From DASTSN01 sp035549175 (GTDB lineage Bacteria > Bacteroidota > Bacteroidia > Chitinophagales > Chitinophagaceae): a stretch of 64,000 nucleotides of DNA. Under the pieces are notes generated by a model. That model saw nothing but the letters and a program-made list of their open reading frames with translations. It was not told the origin of the DNA and searched no databases. A program made the translations under genes and the position numbers. Of the stretch, positions 32,858 to 42,225 are shown piece by piece. How positions within the stretch are numbered: the stretch's first letter is position 1; each line of letters opens with the position of its first letter. The DNA lies in contig DASZRL010000130.1 of the NCBI GenBank assembly GCA_035549175.1, positions 1 through 64,000 of the forward strand. The letters are read 5' to 3'.

Positions 32858-32905
32858 CCCTTTGCCAGGCCGGACAGGCCCTGGGAAGGAATTAATTCAG
32901 TGAAT

Positions 32906-33853
32906 ATGGAACAGACTTCGAATGAACGGGTACACTGCCTGATCATCGGTTCAGGCCCTGCCGGGTATACGGCGGCAATCTATGCCGCCCGTGCCAACCT
33001 CAAGCCCGTGCTGTACCAGGGGATCCAGCCCGGCGGCCAGCTGACGATCACCACCGAGGTGGAAAATTATCCGGGTTATCCGGAAGGCATCCAGGGGCCG
33101 GAGATGATGGTTGATTTTGAAAAGCAGGCAGTCCGTATGGGAGCTGACATCCGGTTCGGCCTGGTCACCAGTGTGGATTTTTCCCAGCCGCCTTACCGGG
33201 TGACCATCGACGAGGAAAAAGTAATCGAAGCGGATGCAGTCATTATCGCGACGGGCGCTTCGGCCAAGTGGCTGGGACTGGAAAGCGAACAGCGACTGAA
33301 CGGTTACGGCGTAAGCGCCTGTGCCGTCTGCGACGGTTTTTTCTTCCGCGGCAAAGAAGTTGCCATTGTGGGGGCCGGGGATACGGCCGCCGAGGAAGCC
33401 CTTTATTTGTCCAAGCTCTGCAGCACGGTCCATATGCTGGTACGCCGCGGGGAAATGCGGGCCAGCAAAGTAATGCAGGAACGGGTAATGAAGGCGCCGA
33501 ATATCCGTATTTACTGGAATACCGAAACCGCCGAGGTGCTGGGGAGCAGCCACGTGGAAGGGGTGCGTATCCGCAACATCCAGAGCGGAGAAACGCAGAC
33601 CCTCGCTGTCAGCGGATTTTTCGTGGCCATCGGCCACCAGCCTAATTCTGACCTGTTCAAGGGTTGGCTGGACATGGATGAGGCCGGCTACATCAAAACG
33701 GTGCCGGGATCAACCCGCACCAACCGGGAAGGGATATTTGCCGCCGGGGATGTCCAGGACAAAATCTACCGCCAGGCCGTCACGGCAGCCGGCAGCGGTT
33801 GCATGGCAGCCCTTGATGCAGAAAGGTACCTGGGCGCCAAAGGTATCCATTGA
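32906..33853 (+). CDS. trxB: Thioredoxin-disulfide reductase
   Basis: A 315-residue FAD/NADPH flavoenzyme. FAD is bound by IIGSGPAGYTAAIYAARA near the N-terminus; the redox pair is Cys139-Ala-Val-Cys142 in SACAVCDGFFF; NADPH is bound by AIVGAGDTAAEEALYL; and the C-terminal GIFAAGDVQDKIYRQ closes the FAD site. It passes electrons from NADPH to thioredoxin. The motif CAVC varies from the common CATC. The ATG at 32906 gives the normal length and follows the promoter box. Confidence 0.95.
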   Translation: MEQTSNERVHCLIIGSGPAGYTAAIYAARANLKPVLYQGIQPGGQLTITTEVENYPGYPEGIQGPEMMVDFEKQAVRMGADIRFGLVTSVDFSQPPYRVTIDEEKVIEADAVIIATGASAKWLGLESEQRLNGYGVSACAVCDGFFFRGKEVAIVGAGDTAAEEALYLSKLCSTVHMLVRRGEMRASKVMQERVMKAPNIRIYWNTETAEVLGSSHVEGVRIRNIQSGETQTLAVSGFFVAIGHQPNSDLFKGWLDMDEAGYIKTVPGSTRTNREGIFAAGDVQDKIYRQAVTAAGSGCMAALDAERYLGAKGIH

Positions 33854-33871
33854 TCCAACGGGATTTCTTCC

Positions 33872-34252
33872 ATGAGTAATGACCATCAATTTATCATCCG
33901 ACTGGAAAATCTCCGGTTCACTGCCCATCATGGCCTGTATCCGGAGGAGGCCCTGGCCGGTAACGAATTCCGGGTGGATCTCTGGCTTGCCTTTGTTCCC
34001 GCCAAAGAACCGTTTTCCCGCCTGGAAGACACGGTAAACTACGAACGGGTTTACGAGGTGGTCAAGGCGCATATGGACCGCCGTACGAATCTGCTGGAAA
34101 CGCTCGCGATGCATATCACAGAGGAGATTGGCCGCGATTTCCCGGTGGTTCAGGAAATGGAAATCACCATTCGCAAGGCCCATCCCCCCATTCGCCAATT
34201 CACCGGACAGGTGGCCGTCACCTACCGTAAACGATTTACCAACCCGTCATGA
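33872..34252 (+). CDS. folB: Dihydroneopterin aldolase
   Basis: A 126-residue enzyme of folate synthesis that cleaves dihydroneopterin to 6-hydroxymethyl-dihydropterin and glycolaldehyde. The N-terminal IIRLENLRFTAHHGLYPEE is the family signature, with the substrate-binding Glu in LYPEEALAGN, and ITIRKAHPPI near the end carries the conserved Lys. It follows trxB by 18 bp and overlaps the TPR gene by four bases (ATGA), which implies coupled translation. Confidence 0.93.
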   Translation: MSNDHQFIIRLENLRFTAHHGLYPEEALAGNEFRVDLWLAFVPAKEPFSRLEDTVNYERVYEVVKAHMDRRTNLLETLAMHITEEIGRDFPVVQEMEITIRKAHPPIRQFTGQVAVTYRKRFTNPS

Positions 34253-35007
34253 AATACCTGCTGGCCTTACTGCTGCTGGTTGCCGGTTGCCCGGTCGCCC
34301 TGGTCGCGCAGGATGTGCCCGGACTGATCCGACAGGCAGACAGCCTGGAACAGAACCTCCGGGAAAAGGCTGCCTTGGAAACCTTCCGCCAGGTTCTGCA
34401 GCAGGACCCCCGTAATTATTATGCGCTCTGGAAAGCCAGCGAGTTGTGCAGTCGCGTGGGACACCGGATGCCCAACCGGGAACAGCAGCAGGCCTGCTAC
34501 GAGGCGGCCCGGGAGTATGCCCAATCGGCTATGCGGGTCAACCCGGCCGGCGCAGACGGCTATTACTCGATGGCCCTGGCCATGGGGCGCCGGGCACAGT
34601 CAGCCTCCGGGGAAGACCGTCTCAATGCCGTACGGGGGATCAAGGCCAATGCCGATAGAGCCATCCAGCTCAATCCCCGCCACGGCCGGGCCTGGCATGT
34701 ACTGGGTAAATGGAATTACGAGGTCAGCGGGTTGAACTTTTTTGAGAAATCGGCGATCCGGTTATTTTACGGAGGCCTTCCGCAGGCCTCCCTGGAAGAG
34801 GCCATCCGTTGCTACGAGAAGGCGCGGCAGCTGGAACCGGATTTTGCCCTGAACGACCTGGAACTGGCCAAGGCCTATGACCGCAACGGGGAGCGAAACA
34901 AGGCCATCCGGCTTCTGCAGGAAATCCCCCAGTTGCCGGTCAGGACCGAGGACGACAGCCAGATCCGGCGGGAAGCCAGGGACCTGCTGGGTTCCTGGAG
35001 CCGGTAG
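34249..35007 (+). CDS. Secreted TPR protein
   Basis: A 252-residue protein with a signal peptide at about 1-20 (ending ALVAQ). The rest is helical and arranged as tetratricopeptide repeats: LETFRQVLQQDPRNYYALW at about 45-65, AMRVNPAGADGYYSMALAM at about 95, AIQLNPRHGRAWHVLGKWN at about 140, and a last pair near 185-215. The family resembles regulators of microtubule dynamics-like TPR proteins of Bacteroidota. It likely acts in the periplasm as a scaffold; the partner is unknown. It overlaps folB and converges with the MATE gene eight bases away. Confidence 0.78.
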   Translation: MKYLLALLLLVAGCPVALVAQDVPGLIRQADSLEQNLREKAALETFRQVLQQDPRNYYALWKASELCSRVGHRMPNREQQQACYEAAREYAQSAMRVNPAGADGYYSMALAMGRRAQSASGEDRLNAVRGIKANADRAIQLNPRHGRAWHVLGKWNYEVSGLNFFEKSAIRLFYGGLPQASLEEAIRCYEKARQLEPDFALNDLELAKAYDRNGERNKAIRLLQEIPQLPVRTEDDSQIRREARDLLGSWSR

Positions 35008-35015
35008 GGAAGGAT

Positions 35016-36377
35016 TCAGATGATTTTCTTTTTCCACCGCCCGCTGCGGATATAAATAAAGGCAGGTATGAACAGGGCAGTCCAGTACAGCCACTCGCTC
35101 ATCCAGCCATAGGTAATCGCCAGCTTATATTTTTCCATAACCAGGAACACGTAGCAGCAGTACAGGCTGATCACGCCCAGCTCAATAAGAAAGGTAACCC
35201 GCGTATTTCCTGTTCCGGTCACAGCATTGATCCAGACCACCGAGAATGACATGAGCAGCATGGCCAGTGATATGACACGCACGACCGGGACACCCTGCCG
35301 GATAAATTCCCCGGACTGACCGTATACAGACAGAAAGAGCTGGGGCGCCAGGTTCAGCAGCAGGGCTACCAGCAAAGCCATTCCCGTACTCAGCTGGACG
35401 ATGCGGCGGATCAGGGGCAGGACCTGTTCGCGCTGATTCTGCCCGATGACATTACTCACCATGGAACTGCAGGCTGCCGCGAAGGCCCAGGTAAACGAAC
35501 CGAATAGTCCGAAGATGTTGCGCATGGTATTGGAGATGGCCAGGGCGGTTTCGTCCTGGTTGCGCTCGATAAGGATATAGAAGAATTCCCAGCTGAGAAT
35601 GCTGATGGCATGCTGGAATACCAGCGGACCGGACATGGCCATTATCCGGGCATTGTTGGCGCGGTCCCACCGAAAGGTGCGGAACAGGGAGAACCGCCGG
35701 CCGATTCCCTTCTGGTGGATGACCAGAAAGATGACAAACATGCCCGTAAATTCTGCGATGATCGACGAGACGGCCGCTCCGTTAAAGCCCCATTCCGGGA
35801 ACCCGAAACGGCCGAAGATCAGCAGGTAATCAAAGACCATGTTGCTGGCCGCCTCCGCCAGGGTCCCGATCACCAGGTAGCGGCTTTGGTTGGTCCCCAC
35901 CAGCAAGGCATTGCGCAACTGGTAGATATACAGGAAGGGCAGACCCCACACCCGGATCCGCAGGAAACTGATTGCCTGCCGGGCGTTTTCGGGATCATGG
36001 ATCACATGCCGGAAGAGCAGGGGCGTGAACAGATACGTAATCAGGACACAGACCACCGCCACACAGAGCGAGAGGAAGACACCCTGGGTAAAAAGACGGC
36101 CGATTTCCTCGGGACGGTTTTCCCCCGCCCGCCGGGCGATCAGGGCCTGCAGGCCATTATTCAGCCCAAAGCCTACGGAAGCAAAGATCAGGTAGTAGAC
36201 ACCCGTTATGCTGGCCACGGCCAGGGCCTGGGTGCTGTAATGACCCAGGAAGATGTTGTTGGTGATAAAATTGATCTGCGGGATCAGGATGGCCACACTG
36301 ATGGGCAGGGCGATCCGGATGATCTGACGGCGACCGGTGTGCACCTGAAGGTCCGGGTTGTTGCTTGGTATGGTCAT
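35016..36377 (-). CDS. MATE family efflux transporter
   Basis: A 453-residue membrane protein with about twelve TM segments in two repeated halves. The first helix region IRIALPISVAILIPQINFIT and loop NNIFLGHYSTQALAVASI, followed by VGFGLNNGLQALIARRAGE, are typical of MATE transporters. Such proteins export organic cations or drugs using an H+ or Na+ gradient. The end is basic (RWKKKII). A candidate promoter on the minus strand lies at 36413-36420. Substrate not determinable. Confidence 0.87.
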   Translation of the reverse strand: MTIPSNNPDLQVHTGRRQIIRIALPISVAILIPQINFITNNIFLGHYSTQALAVASITGVYYLIFASVGFGLNNGLQALIARRAGENRPEEIGRLFTQGVFLSLCVAVVCVLITYLFTPLLFRHVIHDPENARQAISFLRIRVWGLPFLYIYQLRNALLVGTNQSRYLVIGTLAEAASNMVFDYLLIFGRFGFPEWGFNGAAVSSIIAEFTGMFVIFLVIHQKGIGRRFSLFRTFRWDRANNARIMAMSGPLVFQHAISILSWEFFYILIERNQDETALAISNTMRNIFGLFGSFTWAFAAACSSMVSNVIGQNQREQVLPLIRRIVQLSTGMALLVALLLNLAPQLFLSVYGQSGEFIRQGVPVVRVISLAMLLMSFSVVWINAVTGTGNTRVTFLIELGVISLYCCYVFLVMEKYKLAITYGWMSEWLYWTALFIPAFIYIRSGRWKKKII

Positions 36378-36412
36378 GCATCAAGGTGAAGGGCTTCTGC
36401 CTGCAGGCGGGG

Positions 36413-36420
36413 CAAACCTA
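36413..36420 (-). promoter_or_regulatory. -7 box (TAGGTTTG on the minus strand) before the MATE gene
   Basis: The plus-strand sequence CAAACCTA matches the reversed TAnnTTTG consensus and lies 36 bp before the MATE start codon. Confidence 0.45.
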
Positions 36421-36513
36421 CGACAAATAATCCTGGTCGTGAAACAGCTGCCAGCCTGCGTCCGGGGCAGGTGGGATTTTTTAGCTATTATTGCAGCGCA
36501 GAATCTATAGCCA

Positions 36514-37347
36514 GTGAATCCCTTGTTCAGTCTTTCTGATGGCAGAGTGGTAGAGCCCGAGCGGTCCCTTTTATTGCTGGAAGCGGGACCGGATTATGCC
36601 AGTTTTACCATTATGCATGCGGCCACCCGGGAAGTGGGCAGACTGTATTTCTATTCGGTAGGTCCCGGGCAGGAGGATGGCTGGAAGCAACTCAGCGAAT
36701 CACACGCCCAGGAACTGGCGGGCAGCTTTTCCGATGTGCTGATCAGTTACGGGTACCTGCAAAACCTGCTCATCCCGGCATCCCATTACAGTTACCGGGA
36801 TGCGGGAAGGATGCTCCGCCTCGTCCATGGCTCAGAACCCTGGATGATGACCTCGGCTGTGGACCATCTTCCCGAATGGCAATTATACAATGTCTATGAG
36901 GTGCCCCGCCAGGTGCATGCCTGGATGAACCGCCGGTTCCATTCCGGAAAATACTGGCACCAGCATACCCTGCAATTGCAGGGCCTGGGGGAAAGCGAGC
37001 CGGAAGGCCTGATCCAGGTGGATTTCAAGACCAGCCAGTTCAGTGTCCTTGTTTCGGCCAGCCGGACCCTGCACCTGGCCCAGACCTTCGCCTACAGCCA
37101 GCCCCTGGATGTCGTATATTACCTGCTGGCCGCCTGCCGGCGCTTTGGCCTGGACCAGCAGAAGGTAAGCCTGGTGCTGACCGGGCTGATTGAGCTCCAG
37201 TCCGCCCTGTATCATGAACTGCATCAGTATTTTGTTCATATCCGGTTCCGCGAGATTCCTCCCTCGGTCGTCCTGCCGGACACTGCCGGTACGCTCCCAC
37301 GGCATTATTTTACTTCGCTACTTAATCTTTCCGCATGCGCATCATAG
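36514..37347 (+). CDS. DUF3822 family protein
   Basis: A 277-residue soluble protein that starts with GTG. The N-terminal part contains RSLLLLEAGPDYASFTIMHA, and the second half VDFKTSQFSVLVSASRTLHL followed by TFAYSQPLDVVYYLLAACRR, a pattern I recognise from DUF3822 proteins, which are often found just before rsmD in Bacteroidota. The fold may resemble actin-like ATPases, but no nucleotide motif is clear. It overlaps rsmD by 13 bp. A weak -7-like TATTATTG lies about 20 bp before the start. Function unknown. Confidence 0.78.
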   Translation: MNPLFSLSDGRVVEPERSLLLLEAGPDYASFTIMHAATREVGRLYFYSVGPGQEDGWKQLSESHAQELAGSFSDVLISYGYLQNLLIPASHYSYRDAGRMLRLVHGSEPWMMTSAVDHLPEWQLYNVYEVPRQVHAWMNRRFHSGKYWHQHTLQLQGLGESEPEGLIQVDFKTSQFSVLVSASRTLHLAQTFAYSQPLDVVYYLLAACRRFGLDQQKVSLVLTGLIELQSALYHELHQYFVHIRFREIPPSVVLPDTAGTLPRHYFTSLLNLSACAS

Positions 37348-37886
37348 GAGGTGAGCTTGGGGGACGAAAGCTGACGCCTCCGGCCAGGATGCCTTATACA
37401 CGCCCCACTACCGATGTGGCGAAGGAAGGACTTTTCAACGTGCTGGAAAATAACCTGGTCCTGCAGGGACTGAAAACCCTGGATCTGTTCGGGGGTACCG
37501 GCAGCATCAGTTATGAACTGGCATCCCGCGGCGCCCGGGACCTGACAATCGTGGAGAAGGATGCCGCCATGCATGCCTTTATTCAAAAGACCGTTTCCCA
37601 ACTGGGATTATCGCATTGCCGCGTCGTTCGTATGGACGTGTTCCGGTTTATCGAACAATGCCGGGAGCAATTCGATTTCATATTCGCAGGCCCTCCCTAT
37701 GCACTCCAGGAGATTGACGAACTGCCCCGGCTAGTCTTTGAAAAAAGGCTGCTGCATCCGGGTGGCTGGTTTGTACTGGAGCACACTCCCCGCAATGATT
37801 ACCGGGCCTTTCCGTTTTACCGCGCCCAGCGTCAGTACGGTACGACGATTTTTTCGATCTTTACGGAGCCGCCGGAACGGCCCTGA
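37335..37886 (+). CDS. rsmD: 16S rRNA (guanine-N2)-methyltransferase RsmD
   Basis: A 183-residue methyltransferase. MRIIGGELGGRKLTPP and TRPTTDVAKEGLFNVL are specific to RsmD; SAM is bound by LDLFGGTGSISYELASRG at about 49-66. RsmD methylates G966 (E. coli numbering) of 16S rRNA. The catalytic motif reads Gly119-Pro-Pro-Tyr122 (FAGPPYAL), whereas the family normally has Asp or Asn in the first position. Other parts are intact, so the enzyme may tolerate Gly or be altered. It overlaps the DUF3822 gene by 13 bp and is followed within 25 bp by bioD. Confidence 0.9.
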   Translation: MRIIGGELGGRKLTPPARMPYTRPTTDVAKEGLFNVLENNLVLQGLKTLDLFGGTGSISYELASRGARDLTIVEKDAAMHAFIQKTVSQLGLSHCRVVRMDVFRFIEQCREQFDFIFAGPPYALQEIDELPRLVFEKRLLHPGGWFVLEHTPRNDYRAFPFYRAQRQYGTTIFSIFTEPPERP

Positions 37887-37910
37887 ATGCCAGGAAGGCG
37901 CGTTTTTATT

Positions 37911-38576
37911 ATGTACGAACAGATCATATTTGTTACCGGGATAGGTACGGATGTAGGCAAAACGGTCGTATCGGCTGTCCTGGCCCGGGCCCTGGAGGCG
38001 GATTACTGGAAACCCGTACAGGCTGGATTTGACCAGGGCACGGACAGCCAATGGGTGGCCGGGCTGCTCGGGGAGAAGCGGGGAACCCTTCATCCGGAAG
38101 TGTACCGGCTGGCCCTGCCGGCTTCCCCGCACATCGCGGCCCGCCAGGAGGGCATCCGCCTGAGCGTGCAGGAAATCGTCGGCGCATTCCGCCGGTTACG
38201 GCCAGGTAGTTCGCGGCTGGTCGTAGAGGGTGCCGGAGGATTGCTGGTTCCCCTGAATGACCGGGAGTTCGTGGCCGATCTGGCTGCGGCATTGGCTACC
38301 CGGGTGGTCCTGGTCAGTCGTCATTACCTGGGCAGCATAAATCACTCACTGCTCACGGCAGCGGTTTGCCGCCAGAAGTCCCTGCCTGTTGGCGGGTGGA
38401 TCTTTAATGATCAGGCGGCCGGGCTGGAGGATTACCAGGAGGATATCGTGTCCTGGAGCGGTTATCCGAAACTGGGGGCCGTGCCCCGCCTCGACCAGAT
38501 AGACAGCGAGACGGTGGCCCGGATTGCCAGCCTGTTGCAGCCCGGGCTTGCATCACTAATTCACGAATCATGTTGA
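37911..38576 (+). CDS. bioD: ATP-dependent dethiobiotin synthetase
   Basis: A 221-residue enzyme that forms dethiobiotin from 7,8-diaminopelargonate, CO2 and ATP. The P-loop is Gly10-I-G-T-D-V-G-Lys17-Thr18; WKPVQAGFDQGTDS binds the diamine; VEGAGGLLVPLNDRE matches the conserved E-G-A-G-G loop. I prefer the ATG at 37911 (MYEQIIFVTGIG); another at 37887, directly after the rsmD stop, would add eight residues. No other biotin gene is in the window. It overlaps the next gene by seven bases. Confidence 0.9.
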   Translation: MYEQIIFVTGIGTDVGKTVVSAVLARALEADYWKPVQAGFDQGTDSQWVAGLLGEKRGTLHPEVYRLALPASPHIAARQEGIRLSVQEIVGAFRRLRPGSSRLVVEGAGGLLVPLNDREFVADLAAALATRVVLVSRHYLGSINHSLLTAAVCRQKSLPVGGWIFNDQAAGLEDYQEDIVSWSGYPKLGAVPRLDQIDSETVARIASLLQPGLASLIHESC

Positions 38577-39139
38577 AATCCGAAGCCAGGAAATTGTACC
38601 GCAAGAAGCGACAGGCACTGACGGCGGCGGATCGGGCGCGTCTGGATGACCTGCTGCTGATCCAGTTTCAGACCCTTCGGTTACCGATGGTCCATACAAT
38701 TTTAGCTTACCAGGCCATGGAATCCCATAATGAGCCGCCAACGGATTCCCTGGTTGGATTCCTGGAATTCCGAAACCCTGCCCTGCACGTATGTTACCCG
38801 CGCACCGATTTTGCAAATACCCGGCTGGAAGCGGTCCTGATCGACCCTGACACAGGATTTGAACTTTCTTCCCAGGGCATTCCGGAGCCTGTAGGCGGCA
38901 CCGTTACCGGGCCGGGTGCCATAGACCTGGTGCTGGTCCCCACGCTGGTTTTTGACCGGGCAGGCAACCGCGTCGGATATGGCAAGGGGTTTTATGACCG
39001 TTTTCTATCCCAGTGTCGTCCCGATTGCATCAAAGTGGGGCTCTGTTACTTCGCTCCCGTGGATAAAATCATGGACCGCAGTCATTTTGACGTACCTTTA
39101 ACCGCCTGTGTCACACCGCAAGCGTGCTATGTTTTCTAA
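38570..39139 (+). CDS. 5-formyltetrahydrofolate cyclo-ligase
   Basis: A 189-residue enzyme that converts 5-formyl-THF to 5,10-methenyl-THF using ATP. The N-terminal KSEARKLYRKKRQALTAADR, the middle VCYPRTDF and especially VLVPTLVFDRAGNRVGYGKG followed by FYDRFL are family signatures. Both ends overlap neighbouring genes, seven bases with bioD and eleven with lpxK, showing coupled translation. Confidence 0.92.
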   Translation: MLKSEARKLYRKKRQALTAADRARLDDLLLIQFQTLRLPMVHTILAYQAMESHNEPPTDSLVGFLEFRNPALHVCYPRTDFANTRLEAVLIDPDTGFELSSQGIPEPVGGTVTGPGAIDLVLVPTLVFDRAGNRVGYGKGFYDRFLSQCRPDCIKVGLCYFAPVDKIMDRSHFDVPLTACVTPQACYVF

Positions 39140-40211
39140 TTTTTTTCTGAAATCATTCCGGATCCTGCTATTGCCCTTTGCCCTGCTTTACTGGCTCGGG
39201 CTGGTGATACGCAACTGGCTGTACGATAGGCGGATCGTGCGCTCCACGGTCTTTGGGTTGCCCGTTATCTGCATTGGCAACCTGTCCGTTGGGGGTACCG
39301 GCAAGTCCCCCCTGGTGGAATACCTGCTCCGCGTCCTTAAGGACCGGTACCGGGTAGCCACCCTGAGCCGTGGCTACAAACGCAAGACCCGGGGGTATGC
39401 CCTGGCGGGCGACCAGAGTACGGCCCTGGACATCGGGGACGAACCCATGCAATTCCACCTGAAATACCCGGATGTACCGGTCGCGGTCGGGGAGGAGCGC
39501 CTGGTTGCCATCCCCCTGCTCCTGCATGACAGGCCCGATACGCAGGCCATCCTGCTGGATGATGCCTTTCAGCACCGGGCTGTGAGGGCGGGCCTGAATA
39601 TCCTGCTAACCGATTATGGAAACCTGTTTACCCGGGACTTTTACCTGCCCACGGGCGATCTGCGCGACCTGAAGTCGAGGTACCGGCAGGCGCAGATTCT
39701 GGTGGTGACCAAGTGCCCGGCGGACCTGGCGTCCCAGGAAGCCGAAATCATTCGCCGTGAGATCCGGCCCGTTGCCGGGCAGGACCTTTTTTTCGCCACC
39801 CTGAAGTACGAGCCGCCTTACCATATCATTTCCCGGGCTGCCTGTCCATGGCATCCGGGTACCGAGGTGCTGCTGGTGACCGGGATCGCCAATCCGAAAC
39901 CGCTGCAACGTGTCCTGGAATCCCAGACCAGCACCTACACCATGCTGCATTACCCGGATCACCATATTTTCACGATCGATGACCTCAACGAGATCCGGCG
40001 CCAGTTCCAGGCAATCAGCGCGGCTGACAAGATCCTGCTGACCACGGAAAAGGATGCCGTCCGGCTCCTGAAGTTCCGTCCCCTGATCGAGGGCCTTCCG
40101 TTGTATGTTTTACCCGTCCAGCATCAATTTTTATTCGGGCAGGAGGAAGCCTTTAGCCGTATTGTGATTAAATTCATCGAAAATTTTAACCGAGAAGAAC
40201 AGAACTACTAA
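39129..40211 (+). CDS. lpxK: Tetraacyldisaccharide 4'-kinase
   Basis: A 360-residue inner-membrane kinase of lipid A synthesis that phosphorylates the 4' position of the lipid A disaccharide. An N-terminal membrane helix lies at about 8-28. The P-loop is in GNLSVGGTGKSPLVEYL (residues 50-66), and LSRGYKRKTRGYAL and ILLDDAFQHRAVRAGLNILL are conserved. The ATG at 39129 overlaps the previous gene by eleven bases; an upstream GTG at 39108 is less likely. Its stop codon shares one base with the rnr start codon. Confidence 0.93.
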   Translation: MFSNFFLKSFRILLLPFALLYWLGLVIRNWLYDRRIVRSTVFGLPVICIGNLSVGGTGKSPLVEYLLRVLKDRYRVATLSRGYKRKTRGYALAGDQSTALDIGDEPMQFHLKYPDVPVAVGEERLVAIPLLLHDRPDTQAILLDDAFQHRAVRAGLNILLTDYGNLFTRDFYLPTGDLRDLKSRYRQAQILVVTKCPADLASQEAEIIRREIRPVAGQDLFFATLKYEPPYHIISRAACPWHPGTEVLLVTGIANPKPLQRVLESQTSTYTMLHYPDHHIFTIDDLNEIRRQFQAISAADKILLTTEKDAVRLLKFRPLIEGLPLYVLPVQHQFLFGQEEAFSRIVIKFIENFNREEQNY

Positions 40212-42193
40212 TGGGAAGAAAAAATTCCAAGAAAAAAGTCAAGGAAAAGAAGACCATACCGGACCGGATCCTGACCGGGGTTCTGGATGTTACCCGGTCC
40301 GGCATGGGCTTTGTCATCGTGGAGGATATGCCCGTGGACATCATGATCCGGCCGGGTGATTTTCATACTGCCCTTCATGGTGATAGGGTGACCGTAAAGA
40401 TCAAAAAAGGGAGTGAAGGGGGGCGTCGTCTGCAGGGCAAGGTGACCGGTGTACTGAAACGACGGCAAACGGAGTTTATCGGCCGGCTGGAACTGAGCAA
40501 AAACTTCGGATTCGTGGTCGTACAGTCCGAGCGGCCCATGCCGGATATTTTTGTGCCGCTATCCCGGATCCGGGAGGCCCGGAACAAGGACCGCGTGGTG
40601 GTGAGGCTGACTGAATGGGAAAAGGATGGAAAGCGGCCTTCCGGCGAGGTAGTGAGCGTGTTGCAGCAGGAGGATACCAATGATATGGCCATGAAAGAAA
40701 TCCTGCTGGGAAACGGATTTCCACTGGAATTTGGCGAGGAGGTACTCGAAGAGGCAGCCCGTATCCCCGATACCATACCCAAATCGGAGATTAAAGCACG
40801 CCGGGATTTCCGGGAAGTACTCACCTTTACGATCGACCCGGTCGATGCCAAGGACTTTGATGATGCCCTTTCTTTTCGGGCTCTTTCCGACGGACGCTTC
40901 GAGATCGGCGTCCATATTGCGGATGTCAGCCACTTCCTGGTTCCGGAACAGGCCATGGACCAGGCCGCCTATCAGAAAGCCACGTCGGTATACTTGCCAG
41001 ATCGTGTAAATCCCATGCTCCCGGAACAGATTTCCAATGTATTATGTTCCCTTCGTCCCCACGAAGACAAACTGGCCTTTTCGGCGGTTTTCGAGATGTC
41101 CGCGGACGGGACCATCCACCACACCTGGCTGGGCAAAACCGTGATACATTCCAACCACCGCTTCACCTACGAGGAGGTACAGGAGATTATTGAATCCAAA
41201 ACAGGACTGTATGCCGAGGAACTCCTTTTTCTCAATGAGGTGGCGCAGCAGATGCGGCGGGACCGGTTTGAAAAGGGCGCCATCAGTTTTTCCTCCCAGG
41301 AAGTGCGTTTCAAACTGGACGGGGAGGGGCGGCCGGTCGGCATCCTGATCAAGGAAAGCAAGGAGGCGCACCAGCTGATCGAGGAATTCATGCTGCTGGC
41401 CAACCGCAAGGTGGCCGAACACCTGGGACGGGTCCACGCGGATGGCAAACCATTGCCTTTTCCCTACCGGGTTCACGATGACCCGGACCAGGAAAAATTA
41501 TTGCCCTTTATAGCCTTTGCCCGCAAGTTTGGTCACCAGTTCGATACCAGTTCCCCGCAGCGTATCGCGGAGTCTTTTAACCGGATGCTGCGTGACGTGA
41601 CTGGCAAGCCCGAACAGCATGTCCTGGAGCAACTGGGCATCCGTACCATGGCCAAGGCCAAGTACACGACCGAGAATGTCGGCCATTACGGGCTGGGCTT
41701 TGAACATTATTGTCATTTTACCTCCCCCATACGCCGGTACCCGGATATCATGGTCCACCGCATCCTCCACCAGGTACTGACCGGAACCATCCGGGTGGAC
41801 CGGAACCTGGAGGAAAAATGCAAGCACTGCAGTGAGCGGGAACGGGCGGCCATGGAAGCCGAACGGAGCGCCAACAAATACAAGCAGGTGGAGTACATGA
41901 CCAATTTCCTGGGCGAGGAATTTGAAGGGGTGATCAGCGGCGTGGCCAGTTTCGGATTTTGGGTGGAAACCGTCGAGCACAAGTGCGAAGGACTGGTGAG
42001 TGTCAGCAGCCTGGCCGAATTCGATGATTTCCGGCATGTGGAAGCCGATTATTGCCTGGTAGGTCAACGCAGCAAGCGGATGTTCCGTATGGGCGACAAA
42101 GTGCGTATCAAGGTGGTGGCGGCCAACCTGGAAAAACGCCAACTGGATTACGAATGGGTAATCGCCAGCGGGCTCAAAAATAAACCCAAATAG
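40211..42193 (+). CDS. rnr: Ribonuclease R
   Basis: A 660-residue 3'-5' exoribonuclease, shorter than E. coli RNase R (813) mainly at its ends. Cold-shock-type domains occupy about residues 20-200. The RNB catalytic domain contains TIDPVDAKDFDDALSF, whose Asp residues bind magnesium, and YLPDRVNPMLPEQISN. FEHYCHFTSPIRRYPD is the second signature. An S1 domain closes at about 580-655. It degrades structured RNA and acts in rRNA quality control. Its start overlaps the lpxK stop by one base. Confidence 0.94.
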   Translation: MGRKNSKKKVKEKKTIPDRILTGVLDVTRSGMGFVIVEDMPVDIMIRPGDFHTALHGDRVTVKIKKGSEGGRRLQGKVTGVLKRRQTEFIGRLELSKNFGFVVVQSERPMPDIFVPLSRIREARNKDRVVVRLTEWEKDGKRPSGEVVSVLQQEDTNDMAMKEILLGNGFPLEFGEEVLEEAARIPDTIPKSEIKARRDFREVLTFTIDPVDAKDFDDALSFRALSDGRFEIGVHIADVSHFLVPEQAMDQAAYQKATSVYLPDRVNPMLPEQISNVLCSLRPHEDKLAFSAVFEMSADGTIHHTWLGKTVIHSNHRFTYEEVQEIIESKTGLYAEELLFLNEVAQQMRRDRFEKGAISFSSQEVRFKLDGEGRPVGILIKESKEAHQLIEEFMLLANRKVAEHLGRVHADGKPLPFPYRVHDDPDQEKLLPFIAFARKFGHQFDTSSPQRIAESFNRMLRDVTGKPEQHVLEQLGIRTMAKAKYTTENVGHYGLGFEHYCHFTSPIRRYPDIMVHRILHQVLTGTIRVDRNLEEKCKHCSERERAAMEAERSANKYKQVEYMTNFLGEEFEGVISGVASFGFWVETVEHKCEGLVSVSSLAEFDDFRHVEADYCLVGQRSKRMFRMGDKVRIKVVAANLEKRQLDYEWVIASGLKNKPK

Positions 42194-42225
42194 AGCCGGA
42201 CCCTCCGGCCGACAAACCGAAACGG

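Noticed and set aside
35610..36389. Plus-strand reading frame within the MATE gene
   Set aside because: Highly charged, His/Asp/Gln-rich antisense translation of a membrane protein, as expected for a shadow frame.
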